Shown: positions 46,752 to 57,559, counted from the first letter of the stretch. The stretch: 64,000 bases of DNA from Symbiodinium natans (GCA_905221605.1 CAJNDS010000580.1:810276-874275); one strand, 5' to 3'. Notes: a model not told the origin generated them from the letters alone. Numbers and translations are program-made.

Positions 46752-49700
46752 GTGGATGGCTCTTTGAGCGTAGGCCTCAACGTGGACTCTCGCGCCCACC
46801 ACCCGAAGCCCTTAGGGTTTAGGGTTTAGGATTTAGGGTTTTGGATGTTCAGGGTTTCCAGTTTAGCGCGCAGGGTTTAAGACTTAAGTGTTTGGACCTC
46901 AGCATTTTTGCTTTAAACCCTAAACCCTAAACCTTTAATCCCGAAGCCCCCGAGCATGCTGACCACGGAGAGCAGTACCTCAGCAGCCCAGGGGTACCCT
47001 TTGCCTTTTTATGGTTATGGGTTCCCTTATTGAGTAACTAACCCAAAAAAGGGTGCCCTTAATATAATATGGTTTCTGGGCTACTAAGGTACCGTAGCCG
47101 CTGCCACGAGTTCCAGATGAGCGTGCGGTTTAAGCCCCTGAGGGTACCCTAAACCCCCTAAAGTCTAAGCCCTAAACAACCTGAAGTCGGACCCCTAAAC
47201 TCAACCATCAAACCCTAGACCCAAAACCCAAAACCCTAAACCCAAAACCCTGCACCCTAAACCCTAAACCCTAAGCCCTTAATTAACTGGAGTCGACTGT
47301 CAGGTCTTCCTGCAGCGAGGCTGCCAGATGGTGGGGACAGGTGGGGGTTAGCTTTCAAGGGCCACCCGGCCACCCTAAACCCGAAACCCTAAAATCCTTA
47401 AACCCTAAACCCTCAACCCTAAACCCTAAACCCTAAACCCTAGGTTTTTAACCCTAGAGCCCTAAAACGGTGTTTACCCTAAACCTTATGGAGCCTAAGC
47501 CCCAAACCCGAAACCCCAAACCCCTCAAGTCTGGAGTCTCCTGAGACCCTGAGCCCCTGCAAGCAAGCAAGCCCTAATGCCCAAAAAATCTAAACCCTAA
47601 ACCCCTAAAGCCTGAACCCTATATAAACCCTAAACCCCTAATCTCTGACCCGCCCCCCCCCCCCCCCCCCAAGATCCCTCCAAACCCTATCCTACCTAAG
47701 CACTTTAAGCCCTCAAGCCCTCTAGAAATTTGGGCATCAGGTAGCGATGCACATGGAACCGCACTCTTCCGCCGCGGAGAGGCCTTAGACTTCTCAGGGT
47801 CTCGATGAGCCTTTTGGGGTTTAGGGTTCAGGGTTTAGGGTTTCGGGTTTAGGGTTTTTAGGGATGAAGGGACCCCTAGTATAGACCCCAAAATAGTAGC
47901 ATTCCCTTATAACAAGGTACCCCAATAACCCTTAATTTCGGAAACCCACATATACTACTTCCCCCTCCGTTCGCAGAACTCCCCACACTTCACAGAATTC
48001 TCCCACAACTTCCACGACCCTGAATCCCCCAAACCCTAAACCCTAAACCCTACACCCTACACCCTACACCCTACACCCTACACCCTACACCCTACACCCT
48101 ACACCCTACACCCTAAACCCTAAACCCTAAACCCTAAACCCTAAACCCTAAACCCTAAACCCTAAACCTAAGAGTCGCGAAGAAGTCCCTCTGGGTAACT
48201 TGGTAACCTCCAGCATGGAGGCTTTGGGATTTCGAGCCCGGGGTCCTACAGGCAAGTTTGTTCCCTGTACAGAACACCCGGTCAAAGCCTTAGGGTATGT
48301 GGTAGGGTTCAGGGTTGAGGGTTGAGGGCTGAGGGTTGAGGGTTTAGGGTTTAGGGTGTACGGCCCAAACCTTTTGAATTCAAGACCCAGCGTAGGCCCT
48401 TATTCCCCTGTTTTTAGGGTTCAGGTTCCCCCGAGCTGCCATTCTCACAAGTTGGGTTTCGGTTTAGGGTTTGGGGTGTAGGGTTCCTAAGCCCTAAACC
48501 CTAAACCCTAAACCCTAAACCCTAAATTCCTCCAACCCAGAGGTAGCCGGCTATGCAGCGCTCATCATCACTGGTGAGGTCAAGGCATCCACTGTCTCAT
48601 TCAGAAACCTGGGTTGGGGTTTAGGGTTTAGGGCTTAGGGCTTAGGGCTTGGGCTTAGGGTTTAGGGTTTAGGGTTTAGGATTTGGGTTTAGGGTTTAGG
48701 GTTTAGGGTCTAGGGTCTGGGCTTTAGGGTTTAGGGTTTACTTGTAGGGTTTAGGGTTTAGGGTTTAATTAGGGTTTAGGGTTGGGGTTTCGGGGCTTGT
48801 TCTAAGGCTCAGTGATGCCCCACCCCCCCCCCAAGTGTAGACTCTAAACCGTAGACCCTAGACCCTAAACCCTAAACCCGAAACCCTAAACCCTAAACCC
48901 TAAGAACAACTCTCTCATGCCCCTCTTTACCCTGCAGCCTCGAGCTCTTGAACCAGTGTGAAGGAAGGGCTGAGGTGTCCAGGCTCAGGTTCCTCAGTCT
49001 CCCTAAACCCTAAACCCTGAACCCTAAACCCTCAACCCTAAACCCTCAACCCTCAACCCTCAACCCGGCCCCATCCCAGGTCAACGCCCCGAGTTTTAGG
49101 GTTTAGGGGTTTAGGGGTTTAGGGTTTAGGGTTTAGTGTTTAGCCCTGAACCCATGATGTGATTGAAAGACAGTTTCTTCATTCTTGCAGTCTGTGGGAA
49201 CTTACCTAGACGCTACCTATAGCGCATTAAAAACCGCCAGTTCCCCCCAACAGAAGCCCTGGGTTGCTTGGGTTTGGGTGGGTAAGTCCTAAGCCCTAAG
49301 CCCTAAAACCCTGAAACCCGAGATCCCTAGAGGCGGCACGGTGGACCCATACGGCCTTAGCCCTCCATGAATGTGTAGGGCTGTAATGGCTTGGGATAAT
49401 CCCCCTTAGACTAACAGTCCTTATAGTAGTGACAAAAATATGGGTTTCTATAACTCCCGTTTAAGGATTGTTCGTTCCCTTCATACTAACAGTCCATAAT
49501 AGGATTATCGTAGCCCCTGTTAGAATCCCTGTTGAAGACTATACTAGGGAGAAAACTAGGGGGAACCACAATAGGGACTATAACAGGGGGTACGATAATT
49601 CCCTTTAATTAAGGATTGTCAGTACAAGGGGGGAACATCCCAATGTATGGCTGTATGGGAACGTACGTACGGTTGCCATAGTGAGGTCCACGATATGAGT

Positions 49701-51771
49701 TACGGTATCAACCCGTTCGATTTGCTTACCCCGGAACCCAGAATAAATTTGAATGATCCCGGATATGACCCTAAACCCTAAACCCTAAGAACCCTGAACC
49801 CTAAACCCTAAGAACCCTGAACCCTAAGAACCCTGAACCCTGAACCCCGAAAGAACTGCAGCCTGCCTTCATTTGCGAGGTGTTTGCGGGCCAGGAGGCA
49901 TACGAGTCCATCTACGGACCCTGGAGCTTGCTGGGCAAGAGGTGCTTTGGCGGGACTAGGGTTTAGGGCTTAGGGCTTTGGGGTTTAGGGTTTGGGGGTT
50001 TTGGTTTTAGGGTTTGGGGTTTGAGGCTTTGGGGTTTAGGGTTTGGGGTTTGGGGTTTAGAGCTTTGGGTTTTAGCGTTTACCCAGAGAACCTAGAACCT
50101 AAGAAAAGCTGGGCCGTCATACGGAGCCTGGTTTTGGAGGCCTAGGGTTTAGGGTTTAGGGTTTAGGGTACAGGGTATAGGGTTTAGGGTTTAGAGTCTA
50201 GGGTTTAGGGTTTAGGGTTTAGGGTTCCAGTGATAAAACCGCGTTTCTGCAACGGTAGCCTGGTTCTGCCATTCTGCTGCTCTTGGGAGCCCGTAAACAA
50301 AAGAAACAAGAATTAAGGTTTAGGGTTTGGGGTTTAGGGTTTAGGCAAACCCGTAAATACCCGTCGGAAAACGCAAAACTCCTTTTTCGAGAACCGCGTT
50401 CTTCACCCAGGGTTTCTCCCGAGACCTACCTTTTTCCTGGGTTGTGGAGTCTCTAGGTAGGGCTTAGGGTTTCGGGTTCAGGGCCTAGGGTTTAGAGTTT
50501 GGGGTTGAGGTTTCAGAGTGTGAGCCACCTGAACTTGAGAAAAGGGGTTGAGGCGTTCGGGCTGCGGGGGTTGTTGTGGTGTGTCGGGTGGAGGGCGCCA
50601 ACAATCCTGGCCTTTCTAGCCCTTCATGAACTGAAGCTCCCCCTGCACCCTCAACCCCAAACCCTAAACCCATAAACCCTAAACCCCGAACCCTGAACCT
50701 TAAGCCCTAACCCTAAACCCCAAACCCTAAACCCCAAACCCCAAACCCCAAACCCTAAAACCCAAACCCCAAACCCTGAACCCCGAACCCCTGACCCTAA
50801 ACCCGAAACCCCTAAACCCCAAACCCCCCCCCCCCCCCCCCCCAACCCTAAACCCTAAACCCTACACCCTAAGCCCCCAAAGCCCGGTGAGGTGTCTGGA
50901 GCTCACTGTGGAGCGGCTCGCCGAGGATCAAGGTGCCAACGCTGCCCTGCGTGCCTCAGCACCTTTCAGCCCAGGCAGGGTTTGGGGTTTAGGGTTTAGG
51001 GTTTAGAGGGTTTAGAGATTTCGGTTTGGGTTTAGAGTTTAGGGCTTAGAGGGTTTAGAGATTTCGGTTTGGGTTTAGGGTTTAGGGTTTAGAGGGTTTA
51101 GAGATTTCGGTTTGGGTTTGGGGTTTAGGGTTTAGAGGGTTTAGAGATTTCGGTTTGGGTTTGGGGTTGAGTGTTTAGGGTTTAGAGATCTCGGTTTGGG
51201 TTTGGGGTTGGGGGCTTAGGGTTTGGAACTTTTTGGGGCATTTTGGGGCGTGCAGGGCAGAAGAAAGCTGCAAGCAAGAGGACGCAGGTTCCGAGATAGG
51301 GGTCAGGTTTTAGGGTTTAGGGTTTAGGGTTTAGGGTTTAGGGTTTAGGGTTTAGGGTTTAGGGTTTAGGGTTTAGGGGTCCATCGGCTGGGTTTCAGGA
51401 CCCGGGGCACGCGTCTATGTCCATGTCCCTTCAGGGGTGTGCCCTTTCAGTGAGGGGGTTCTAGACCCCAAAGCCCTCGATCATTGCAAACCGAAGCCCT
51501 AAACCCTAAACCCTAAACCATACCCTAAACCCTAATACCCTAAACCCTAACACCCTAAACCCTAGTACCCTAAGCCCTAAACCCTAATACCCTAATACCC
51601 TAATACCCTAAACTCTAGAGAGGATTTCTAGCCTTTCGGAAAGGCGGCAAGAGCTCCGCACCGCGACTGACGTCCGCTCCCCTGCTTGCTCGTAGGGAGT
51701 TTCCCACATTTAGGGTTTAGGGTTGAGGGTTTAGGGTTTAGGTTTCAGGGTTTAGGGTTTAGGGTTTAGAG

Positions 51772-51810
<39 letters not shown>

Positions 51811-52944
51811 CCCCCCCCACCCGAGCCCGTTCCCGGGCCTCAAATGCCTCAGCCAAGCCTACATTCTGAACTTAAACTATAACTATAGGCCCCTTAGGAA
51901 TTATTCTGTATTTTTCGAAATAAAACCCAAGGGAAGAATAAGCATATTAAATTCTTTGTTAAGGTTCTAAGGGGAGTATATGGTCAAACCCTCCACACCA
52001 GTCCTAGACAATAACTCCGTCGCGTTTAGGTCGAAGAGGGCCACAAAGCCCCTTTCATTCAGGAAGATGTCCTGAACAACCTTACGGCTTTCAGGATATG
52101 ATCTATGGATCATGTTTCCTAGGACCCAGTGTAGGCCCTTATTCCCTTTTTTTGTTTGGTTTGAGTTCCCTTATAAACCCTTTCAATTGAAAATGGGCGC
52201 CCTCTTTAATCCTAGCTTACTCTTGGGCCTATGAAACCCTATAGCGTTGTAACCGGTCTGGCTAGGCACTTCGAGCCCTAGTTGTAACTGTATTTGGGTG
52301 GTTGTCAAAATTATGGTCCCTTTTTTGGATCCCTATGGTAATACAGCACCTCATATTTAGGGTACCCAAAAAGGGATCATAATTTTGATAGCCACCCATT
52401 TACAAGCCCCCTAAGTCCCCTGAGTAGGTTATGAGCAGACTTATGCTTGGGGTGATTCTAAGTACCCACGAACCTCCAAGTAGATCCCAAAACCCTCAAT
52501 CCTAAACGCCCTAAACCCTAAACCCCAAACCCTAAACCCGAAACCCTAAACCCGAAACCCTGAACCCTGAACCCTAAACCCTAAACCCTGAACCCTAAAC
52601 CCTAAACCCTAAACCCTAAACCCTAGCCCTAAACCGTAAGCCCCAAACCCTAAACCCCAAACCCCACGTGCCAAGGCCCATACGCTATCGCCCTGACTTC
52701 TCGGCGCACACCGCAGAGGCCAAGGCGAGGCGTTGCCCGCCCCCCCCCCCCCCCCCACAACGTGCGCCAGCCAGGGTTTAGGGTTTAGGGTTTAGGGTTT
52801 AGGGTTTAGGGTTTAGGGTTTCGGGTTTCGGGTTTCGGGTTTAGGGTTTAGGGTTTAGGGTTTAGGATGGCTAGGGTTTAGGGATGTCAGGGTTCTAGGA
52901 TTATAGGGAGCTGTAGGGTTTCAGGGTTTTGGGGGGTTTTTTAC

Positions 52945-52986
<42 letters not shown>

Positions 52987-55900
52987 GTTTTCGGGTTTTA
53001 GGGTTTTAGGGTTTTATGGTTTTAGGGTTTTAGGGTTTAGGGTTTTAGGGTGAAGGCGGCAGCTCCGAATACGCTACTGACTTGGTCAGTCCTAGAACCC
53101 TAAGCCCTAAACCTCAAACCCTAAACCCTAAACCCTAAACCCTAAACCCTAAACCCTAAACCCTAGCTCCCTTCGAGGCTGAGGCTGAAGCTTGGCCTGC
53201 GTTATATCTTCCCCAAGTGAATGCGTTTAGGGTTTAGGGTTTAGGGTTTAGGGTTTAGGGTTTAGGGTTTAGGGTTTGGGGTTTGGGGTTTGGGGGTTTA
53301 GGGTTGTTTCATTTTTGGAGGCTCAGAGGCGGGGGTAACAGATAAAGAGACCACCGGCCTGTAGAAGGTTTAGGGTTTTGAGGGTTTAGGGCATTTAGGC
53401 GGGAGTGAGAGATCGACTCTACCCTAAACCCTAAACCCTAAACCCTAAACCCTAAACCCTAAACCCTAAACCCTAAACCCTAAACCCTAAGCCTTTCATG
53501 ATCCCCTTCCATGAGAGGACGGGATCGATGCCGGCTCGCGTTTGCTGCTGATCGGCGTCGAGGAGCGCTCCCCAGTGGAGGGGTTCAGGGCTTTCAACCC
53601 CCTAAACCCTGAACCCTGAACCCTGAACCCTGAACCCTGAACCCTAAACCCTAAACCCTAAACCCTAAACCCTAAACCCTAAGCCCTAACTTACTGGCTC
53701 AAAACCCAACTGTTCAACTTTTGGGCTTCTTTTAAGGTAGTTTATTCTGAAAGTTTCAACTTTGTTTCCTTGGGTTTTGGGCCAGTAAGCTAAACCCTAA
53801 ACCCTAGACCCTAAACCCTTTACCCTAAACCCGAAACCCTCACAAGCCCTAAACCCTAACCCCATCAAACCCATCAAACCCTAGGCTCCGAACCTTCAAC
53901 CTCCGATTCCGACACCCTGAGTCCACGGTTTAGGGTTTAGGGTTTAGGGTTTAGGGTTTAGGGTTTAGGGTTTAGGGTTTAGGGTTTAGGGTTTAGGGTT
54001 TAGGGTTTAGGGTTTAGGGTTTAGGGTACTGCAAGGGAGGACGCTTCGTCCCGAAGGCTCCCGCCCTTATTTCGGGACGTGCCCCAATAGGGCTGAGGGT
54101 TTAGGGTTTTGGGTTTACAGTTCAGGGTTTAGGGATGCTAAGGGTTCTGGGCTTAGGAAACAGGGTCCGACTCCTTCCCTACCTCTCACCCCTCTCCACC
54201 GCCCCTTCGAAACTTCCCCCTTGAAGCCTTGAGATGGCTGTGGCTTAGGGTTGAGGGTTTAGGGTTTACAGTTTTGGTACACCACGCCAAGCCCTGAACC
54301 CTGAACCCGAAAAACCCTGAACCATGTAGCCTGTCCTCCCTAACTCTGAAACGCTAAACCCGAAACCCTGAACCCGAAGCACCAAAAACCCCGCACCACG
54401 CAGCCCGCCCCCCCCCCCAAATTCGGAAACGCCAAACGCCAAACCCCCCCACACCTGACAACCAAACCAAACCCCCAGAAGCCCCACGCAACCCCCAAAC
54501 CCACCCCCCAGCCGAACACCTCACAAAGCGCAACCTTTCCCGCCCGAAGGACACGTCCTCCAACGGCAAACCCCTAGACCAACCCCCTCAAGAAGGAACA
54601 GACCCCAACCCTACACCCCAAAGACCCCAAACCCCCCTCCCCCCCCCCTATCTTTGCTGAGCCACAAACGATGCACCGAAGGGGCATTCCCCACCCACCG
54701 GGGTTCTCAAGCCCCAAAGCCCACACGCCCGCAACTGACCCCGCAGCTCCCCCAACCGTCTAAACCCGCAACCCTCCAAAGCCTCAACCCTTTATATGCC
54801 CCTTTTCCCCTATCAACCCTAAATCTATAAACCCTACTGAAAAACCCTCAACCCTCTAAACCCCCTCAACCCTTTAAACCCTAAACCCTCAACTCTCTCA
54901 TTCCTTAGTTTCGGTCTTCTGTGATCCTCTGGGCCTCCTCCCTGTGCCATGCTCCTGGGGCCCTTCCCCTCGGTGCCTACTGTGCCGCAGACCGGCGGTG
55001 CCTTCGTCACCAGAGGGGGTGTAGGGTTTGAAGGTGTAGGGTTTAGGGCTTTTAGGGTTTTTTGAGGGTTTGAGGGTTAGGGTTGTCAAGGGACTAAAGG
55101 AGGGACCCTTATCAGGGACCTTAGGGGTTCTTTGGGGTTATGTGGGGGAATAATTAAGATTAAGGGTCCCTTCTAGGGGTCCCTCCTTTTACCCCTGAAG
55201 GTCGAGGGTTTGAATAGGGTGAGTTTGTTGGTTTTGGCTGGATGGAGGTTTCCGAAATTAGGGGGTACCTTATTGGCCTCTCATTATAAGTGAACCCTAA
55301 ACCCTAAACCCTGAACCCTGAACCCTGAAACCTGAAACCCTAAACCCTAAACCCTAAACCCTAAACCCTAAACCCTAAACCCTAAACCCTAAACCCTAAA
55401 CCCTAGTCCTTGTAGGATCCAGTTCAAGGTTTCGAAGGGAAGTCCTGAGGTGGCCTCTCCGCCCCGGCCGGCCGCAGCCGCTTGCGCCAGTCCTTGCCGC
55501 TTCTGCTCTCGGCGGCTGCTGCGGCAAGCCCGCCACCCCCCCTAAGCCTTGTGTCAGGGTTTAGGGTTTAGGGTCTAGGGTTTAGGGTTTGGGGTTTGGG
55601 GTTTAGGGTTTTAGGTTTTGGGGTTTGGGGGTTTAGGTTTTTAGGGGTTTAGGGTTTAGGGGTTTAGCAGAACTCAGCCCTTAAAGCAACAGAGAAGCCC
55701 CAAGAATTGAGCAAACAGCGCAAGGCCTCAAGACCTCGAAAGCCCTCTGAGCCCTCTACCTTGGACCCTAAACACGAAATTCTAAACCCTCAGCCCTGAA
55801 CCCCAAACCCACCCGAACTAGGGCAACATCCCCAAGAAGCGCCCACAGTTCGAACTGTTATTCTCGCCAGGGCCTTAAAGTCTAAGACCCCGAAGCATGA

Positions 55901-57022
55901 TCCTGAACCCCCCTCAAACCCCACAAATCCAGTGAGCCTTGACCCACTCAACCCTAAACCCTAAACCCTAAACCCTAAACCCTAAACCCTAAACCCTAAA
56001 CCCTAAACCCTAAACCCTAAACCCTAAACCCTAAACCCTAAACCCTAAACCCTAAAAACAAAACCCTAAACCCTAAACCCTAAACCCTAAACCCTAAACC
56101 CTAAACCCTAAACCCTAAACCCTAAACCCTAAACCCTAAACCCTAAACCCTAAACCCTAAACCCTAACCCTAAACCCTAAACCCTTAAAATGAGCGCCTA
56201 TTGGGCCCTAACATCCGAACATTACTTACTGTACGTATAACCCAATGATAACCATATTCGGGCACGGGTTCTAAGTACAGTTATACTTGGTTATAAGTAT
56301 CACCCAGAACTTCCAAAACCCCCTAAATAAGGAATAGACCTTAGTTTATATTAAGGGTCTTTATTATGCATCAGGGTATATTCCTTAAACAAGGGGTTTT
56401 GGGAAGATCTGGGCATGAACCTCCGGGCAGCCCTAAACCCCAAACCCTAAACCCTAAACCCTCCAAGTAGGCCCCCGCGCTCGCAAGGCCCCAGCAGCCA
56501 AACGGCGCCTCCCCCGCCACGGCGTGGCTGAGGGAAGCGCGCACTGCGGCGCTGCCGGGTGGCCCAGGACGTGCGGGCTGAGGGGTTTAGGGTTCAGGGT
56601 TTGTAGGGTTTAGTGGGTTTAGGGCCGTTTAGGGTTTTAGGGTTTGGGGTTTAGGGTTTAGGGTTCAGGGTTTAGGGTTTAGGGTTTAGGGTATCATTAG
56701 CGTTTAGGTTTATCGGGTTTTGGGAGAGTCCGCTGAGGATTTTTCCCGTCGTATTACAAGTGGCCGTATAGCCCCAGTCAGGAGGTTTGCAAGGCCCTTG
56801 AATCGAACCTTTGGGTATAAGGCTTCGGGTTCGGGCTTTAAGGTTTAGGGTTTAGGGTTTAAGGTTTATAGGGTTTAGGGTTTAGGGCTTTAAGGTTTAT
56901 ATGGTTAGTTCTCTAAATTGGGGCCTTTTTTTGGGTACCGGGGTCATGTGCGAAGGCGTGCCGCGCAACCAAAGGCGTAACAAAACAGACGCGCCCCTGG
57001 CAGCTTGACAATCGGCTGAGGG
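46752..57022 (+). CDS. Unknown gene(s): coding-like exons between 46.7 and 57.0 kb
   Basis: Splice-bordered open segments: 46752-46807 (VDGSLSVGLNVDSRAHH..), 47316-47340 (RGCQMVGTG), 47741-47798 (DAHGTALFRRGEALDFS), 48541-48573, 48938-48974 (LELLNQCEGRAE), 49862-49941, 50231-50292 (IKPRFCNGSLVLPFCCSWEP), 50892-50975 (CLELTVERLAEDQGANAALR..), 51261-51287 (KKAASKRTQ), 51399-51436, 52676-52730, 53184-53216 (LKLGLRYIFPK), 53516-53582, 54036-54090 (GGRFVPKAPALISGRAPI), 55823-55870 (NIPKKRPQFELLFSPG) and 56990-57022 (RPWQLDNRLR). I considered a mitochondrial ribosomal L1-like protein for the first three, but the match is not convincing. More than one gene may be present. Confidence 0.38.
46994..47095. 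mobile_element. SINE-like element, copy 5 (uninterrupted reference)
   Basis: ATGGGTTCCCTTATTGAGTAAC..CCAAAAAAGGGTGCCCTTAATATAATATGG..CTGGGCTACTAAG. Useful as the uninterrupted form of copy 3. Confidence 0.65.
47225..47650 (-). repeat. Scattered CCCTAAA units
   Basis: Short arrays at 47230-47280, 47388-47442 and 47592-47640. C18 run near 47652-47670. Confidence 0.85.
48028..48172 (-). repeat. CCCTAAA array with a CCCTACA block
   Basis: Nine consecutive CCCTACA units (about 48050-48113) inside CCCTAAA. Confidence 0.95.
48180..48262 (+). other. tRNA-like relic
   Basis: GGTAACTTGGTA and GGATTTCGAGCCCGGGG resemble A and B boxes, with a short hairpin (CCTCCAGCATGGAGG) between. No acceptor-stem pairing visible, so not a functional tRNA. 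Confidence 0.3.
48374..48440. mobile_element. Dispersed element family F, copy 3 (fragment)
   Basis: GACCCAGCGTAGGCCCTTATTCCCCTG..TTCAGGTTCCCC, homologous to 52120-52165. Confidence 0.5.
48490..48785. repeat. CCCTAAA then TTTAGGG arrays
   Basis: CCCTAAA at 48490-48527. TTTAGGG at 48612-48785 with TTAGGGC and TCTAGGG variants. The candidate exon 48541-48573 lies between them. Confidence 0.9.
48855..49066 (-). repeat. CCCTAAA / CCCTCAA arrays around the exon at 48938
   Basis: 48856-48902 and 49004-49066. The second has a CCCTCAA block. Confidence 0.9.
49391..49643. mobile_element. MITE family C, composite copy 3
   Basis: TTGGGATAATCCCCC at the left and GGGGGGAACATCCCAA at the right, with an inner second set of family C sequence. 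Flanked by TGTAATGGC (49382) and TGTATGGC (49644), a near-8-bp duplication. Confidence 0.78.
49768..49852 (-). repeat. CCCTAAA / CCCTAAGAA / CCCTGAA array
   Basis: Ends 10 bp before the CTGCAG of the exon at 49862. Confidence 0.9.
49862..49941 (+). CDS. Candidate exon FICEVFAGQEAYESIYGPWS
   Basis: CTGCAG acceptor, AGAG|GTGC donor, 26 open codons (PAF, ICEVFAGQEAYESIYGPWS, LLGKR). Strongly coding-like composition. No family recognised. Confidence 0.48.
49963..50228 (+). repeat. TTTAGGG/TTTGGGG arrays
   Basis: 49963-50075 and 50140-50228. The second ends in TTCCAG, the acceptor of the exon at 50231. Confidence 0.9.
50231..50292 (+). CDS. Candidate exon IKPRFCNGSLVLPFCCSWEP
   Basis: TTCCAG acceptor at the end of a TTTAGGG array and a GTAAAC donor. 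Twenty codons, cysteine-rich. Unassigned. Confidence 0.42.
50640..50875 (-). repeat. CCCCAAA/CCCTAAA array with a poly-C run
   Basis: About 28 units, C17 at 50827-50843 inside. Confidence 0.92.
50985..51215 (+). repeat. Telomere-derived 44-bp minisatellite, five copies
   Basis: Unit GGGTTTAGAGGGTTTAGAG + ATTTCGGTTTGGGTTTAGG.., with the ATTTCGG island as marker. An array of arrays built from telomere-type units. Confidence 0.9.
51307..51378 (+). repeat. TTTAGGG array
   Basis: Ten perfect units. Confidence 0.95.
51492..51615 (-). repeat. CCCTAAA array with CCCTAATA block
   Basis: 8-bp units TAATACCC alternate with TAAACCC. Confidence 0.9.
51774..51820. repeat. Poly-C tract (more than 30 C)
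   Basis: Follows a TTTAGGG array (51708-51770). Confidence 0.9.
52120..52232. mobile_element. Dispersed element family F, copy 4
   Basis: GACCCAGTGTAGGCCCTTATTCCC..CCTTATAAACCC..TTGAAAATGGGCGCCCTC..TCCTAGCTTACTCTTGGGCC. Confidence 0.65.
52268..52476. mobile_element. MITE family A, copy 6, carrying a nested family B
   Basis: AGTTGTAACTGTATT | family B | TTTACAAGCCCCCTAAGTCCCC..AAGTACCCACGAACCTCCAAGTAG. The right end is clear, the left end is worn. Confidence 0.78.
52296..52397. mobile_element. MITE family B, copy 2 (nested in family A)
   Basis: GGGTGGTTGTCAAAATTATG.. and ..CATAATTTTGATAGCCACCC are inverted over 30 bp. Short T-rich duplication at the borders. Confidence 0.9.
52500..52670 (-). 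repeat. CCCTAAA array, mixed
   Basis: About 24 units with CCCGAAA and CCCTGAA variants. Confidence 0.93.
52773..52868 (+). repeat. TTTAGGG array with TTTCGGG block
   Basis: About 14 units. Confidence 0.94.
52947..52983. repeat. Poly-T tract (about 37 T)
   Basis: The only long A/T homopolymer in the window apart from the T21 inside MITE E. Followed by TTTTAGGG-type units to 53050. Confidence 0.9.
53098..53305. repeat. CCCTAAA and TTTAGGG arrays around the exon at 53184
   Basis: CCCTAAA 53098-53166, TTTAGGG 53225-53305. The exon sits between opposed arrays. Confidence 0.93.
53421..53492 (-). repeat. CCCTAAA array before the exon at 53516
   Basis: Ten units. Confidence 0.94.
53516..53582 (+). 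CDS. Candidate exon DGIDAGSRLLLIGVEERSPV
   Basis: ATGAG acceptor, GTTCAG donor. Reads DGIDAGSRLLLIGVEERSPV then E. Coding-like, flanked on both sides by telomere-type arrays. Unassigned. Confidence 0.45.
53598..53690 (-). repeat. CCCTGAA/CCCTAAA array interrupted by MITE D
   Basis: Continues after the element at 53790-53830. Confidence 0.93.
53690..53789. mobile_element. MITE family D, copy 2 (inside a telomere-type array)
   Basis: CTTACTGGCTCAAAACCCAA .. TTGGGTTTTGGGCCAGTAAG inverted ends. The 4-bp duplication CTAA (53686-53689 and 53790-53793) is made of array sequence. Confidence 0.9.
53926..54028 (+). repeat. Perfect TTTAGGG array (about 15 units) before the exon at 54036
   Basis: No variant until its end. 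Confidence 0.95.
54120..54930. other. Degenerate C-rich CCCAAA/CCCGAA intron
   Basis: Long tract of decayed telomere-like units on the minus strand. Minus-strand open frames here (54266-54569) are repeat-derived. No exon seen. Confidence 0.6.
55096..55195. mobile_element. MITE family J, copy 1
   Basis: GGGACTAAAGGAGGGACCC and GGGTCCCTCCTTTTACCCC are inverted ends. A reverse-oriented relative lies at 57560-57632. Confidence 0.75.
55294..55406 (-). repeat. CCCTGAA/CCCTAAA array
   Basis: About 15 units. Confidence 0.94.
55422..55545 (+). CDS. Coding-like GC-rich segment (frame unresolved)
   Basis: After ATCCAG. One frame reads FKVSKGSPEVASPPRP.., another is also open for more than 30 codons. 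Alanine/proline-rich. Confidence 0.28.
55557..55672 (+). repeat. TTTAGGG/TTTGGGG array
   Basis: About 15 mixed units. Confidence 0.9.
55948..56190 (-). repeat. Longest CCCTAAA array (about 34 units)
   Basis: Two perfect blocks joined at CCCTAAAAACAAAACCC. Confidence 0.97.
56222..56310. mobile_element. MITE family A, copy 7 (partial), abutting MITE I
   Basis: GTATAACCCAATGATAACCATATTCGGGC..TAAGTACAGTTATACTTGG. The left end is missing next to the long array. Confidence 0.6.
56311..56405. mobile_element. MITE family I, copy 1
   Basis: TTCCAAAACCCCCTAAATAAGGAATA.. and ..TATTCCTTAAACAAGGGGTTTTGGGAA inverted ends. Reverse orientation relative to 57368-57453. Confidence 0.88.
56586..56900 (+). 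repeat. TTTAGGG arrays
   Basis: 56583-56700 and 56840-56890. The coding-like stretch DFSRRITSGRIAPV (56726-56768) lies between. Confidence 0.85.
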
Positions 57023-57367
57023 TGAGAAACCCTAAACTCTAAGCCCTAAACCGTAAACCCTAAACCCTAAACCCTAAACCATTATGCTGGAGGATCGGAA
57101 TTCCTCGCAAGGTTGGTGGGACTCCTGCTGCCCCTTGTACAAAACGTACAGGCACACGCGGCCACGCTCGATACTCACATTCCTGATTGTTTGCTTCGAG
57201 CCAGCGTGTACTTGGGGTTGTGCCTTTTGTCAATTGGAGTCCCTTTTTGTAAGGTGACGTGCCCTTGCCCTTTCCCACTTGGAGTACCTTAACATGCCTC
57301 CCAGTACCCTAAATACGAGGGGCCGCCTTACAATAAGGACCCCAAGGACCATAGCAAGGTACCCAGA
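57023..57367. other. Array and unique DNA
   Basis: CCCTAAA units at 57026-57080, then unique DNA without a supported exon. Confidence 0.5.
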
Positions 57368-57453
57368 TCTTCCAAAACCCCTTAATGAGGGAATATACCC
57401 TAATTCATAATAAAGACCCTTAGTATAAACTAAGGTATATTCCTTAATTAAAG
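57368..57453. mobile_element. MITE family I, copy 2
   Basis: TTCCAAAACCCCTTAATGAGG .. CCTTAATTAAAGGGTTTTGGAA. Followed directly by CCCTAAA units (57470-57515). Confidence 0.88.
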
Positions 57454-57559
57454 GGTTTTGGAACCCTAATCCCTAAACCCTAGAACCCTAAACCCTAAAC
57501 CCTAAACCCTAAACCCGTAGTCATATTCCTCTAGATAAACCCTACAAATACCTTGTTTA

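Noticed and set aside
46771..47806. Mitochondrial ribosomal protein L1
   Set aside because: GLNVD, GTG and FRRGEA fragments loosely recall L1 motifs, but the order and key residues do not match well enough.
48180..48262. tRNA gene
   Set aside because: A- and B-box-like motifs only. No cloverleaf stems that pair.
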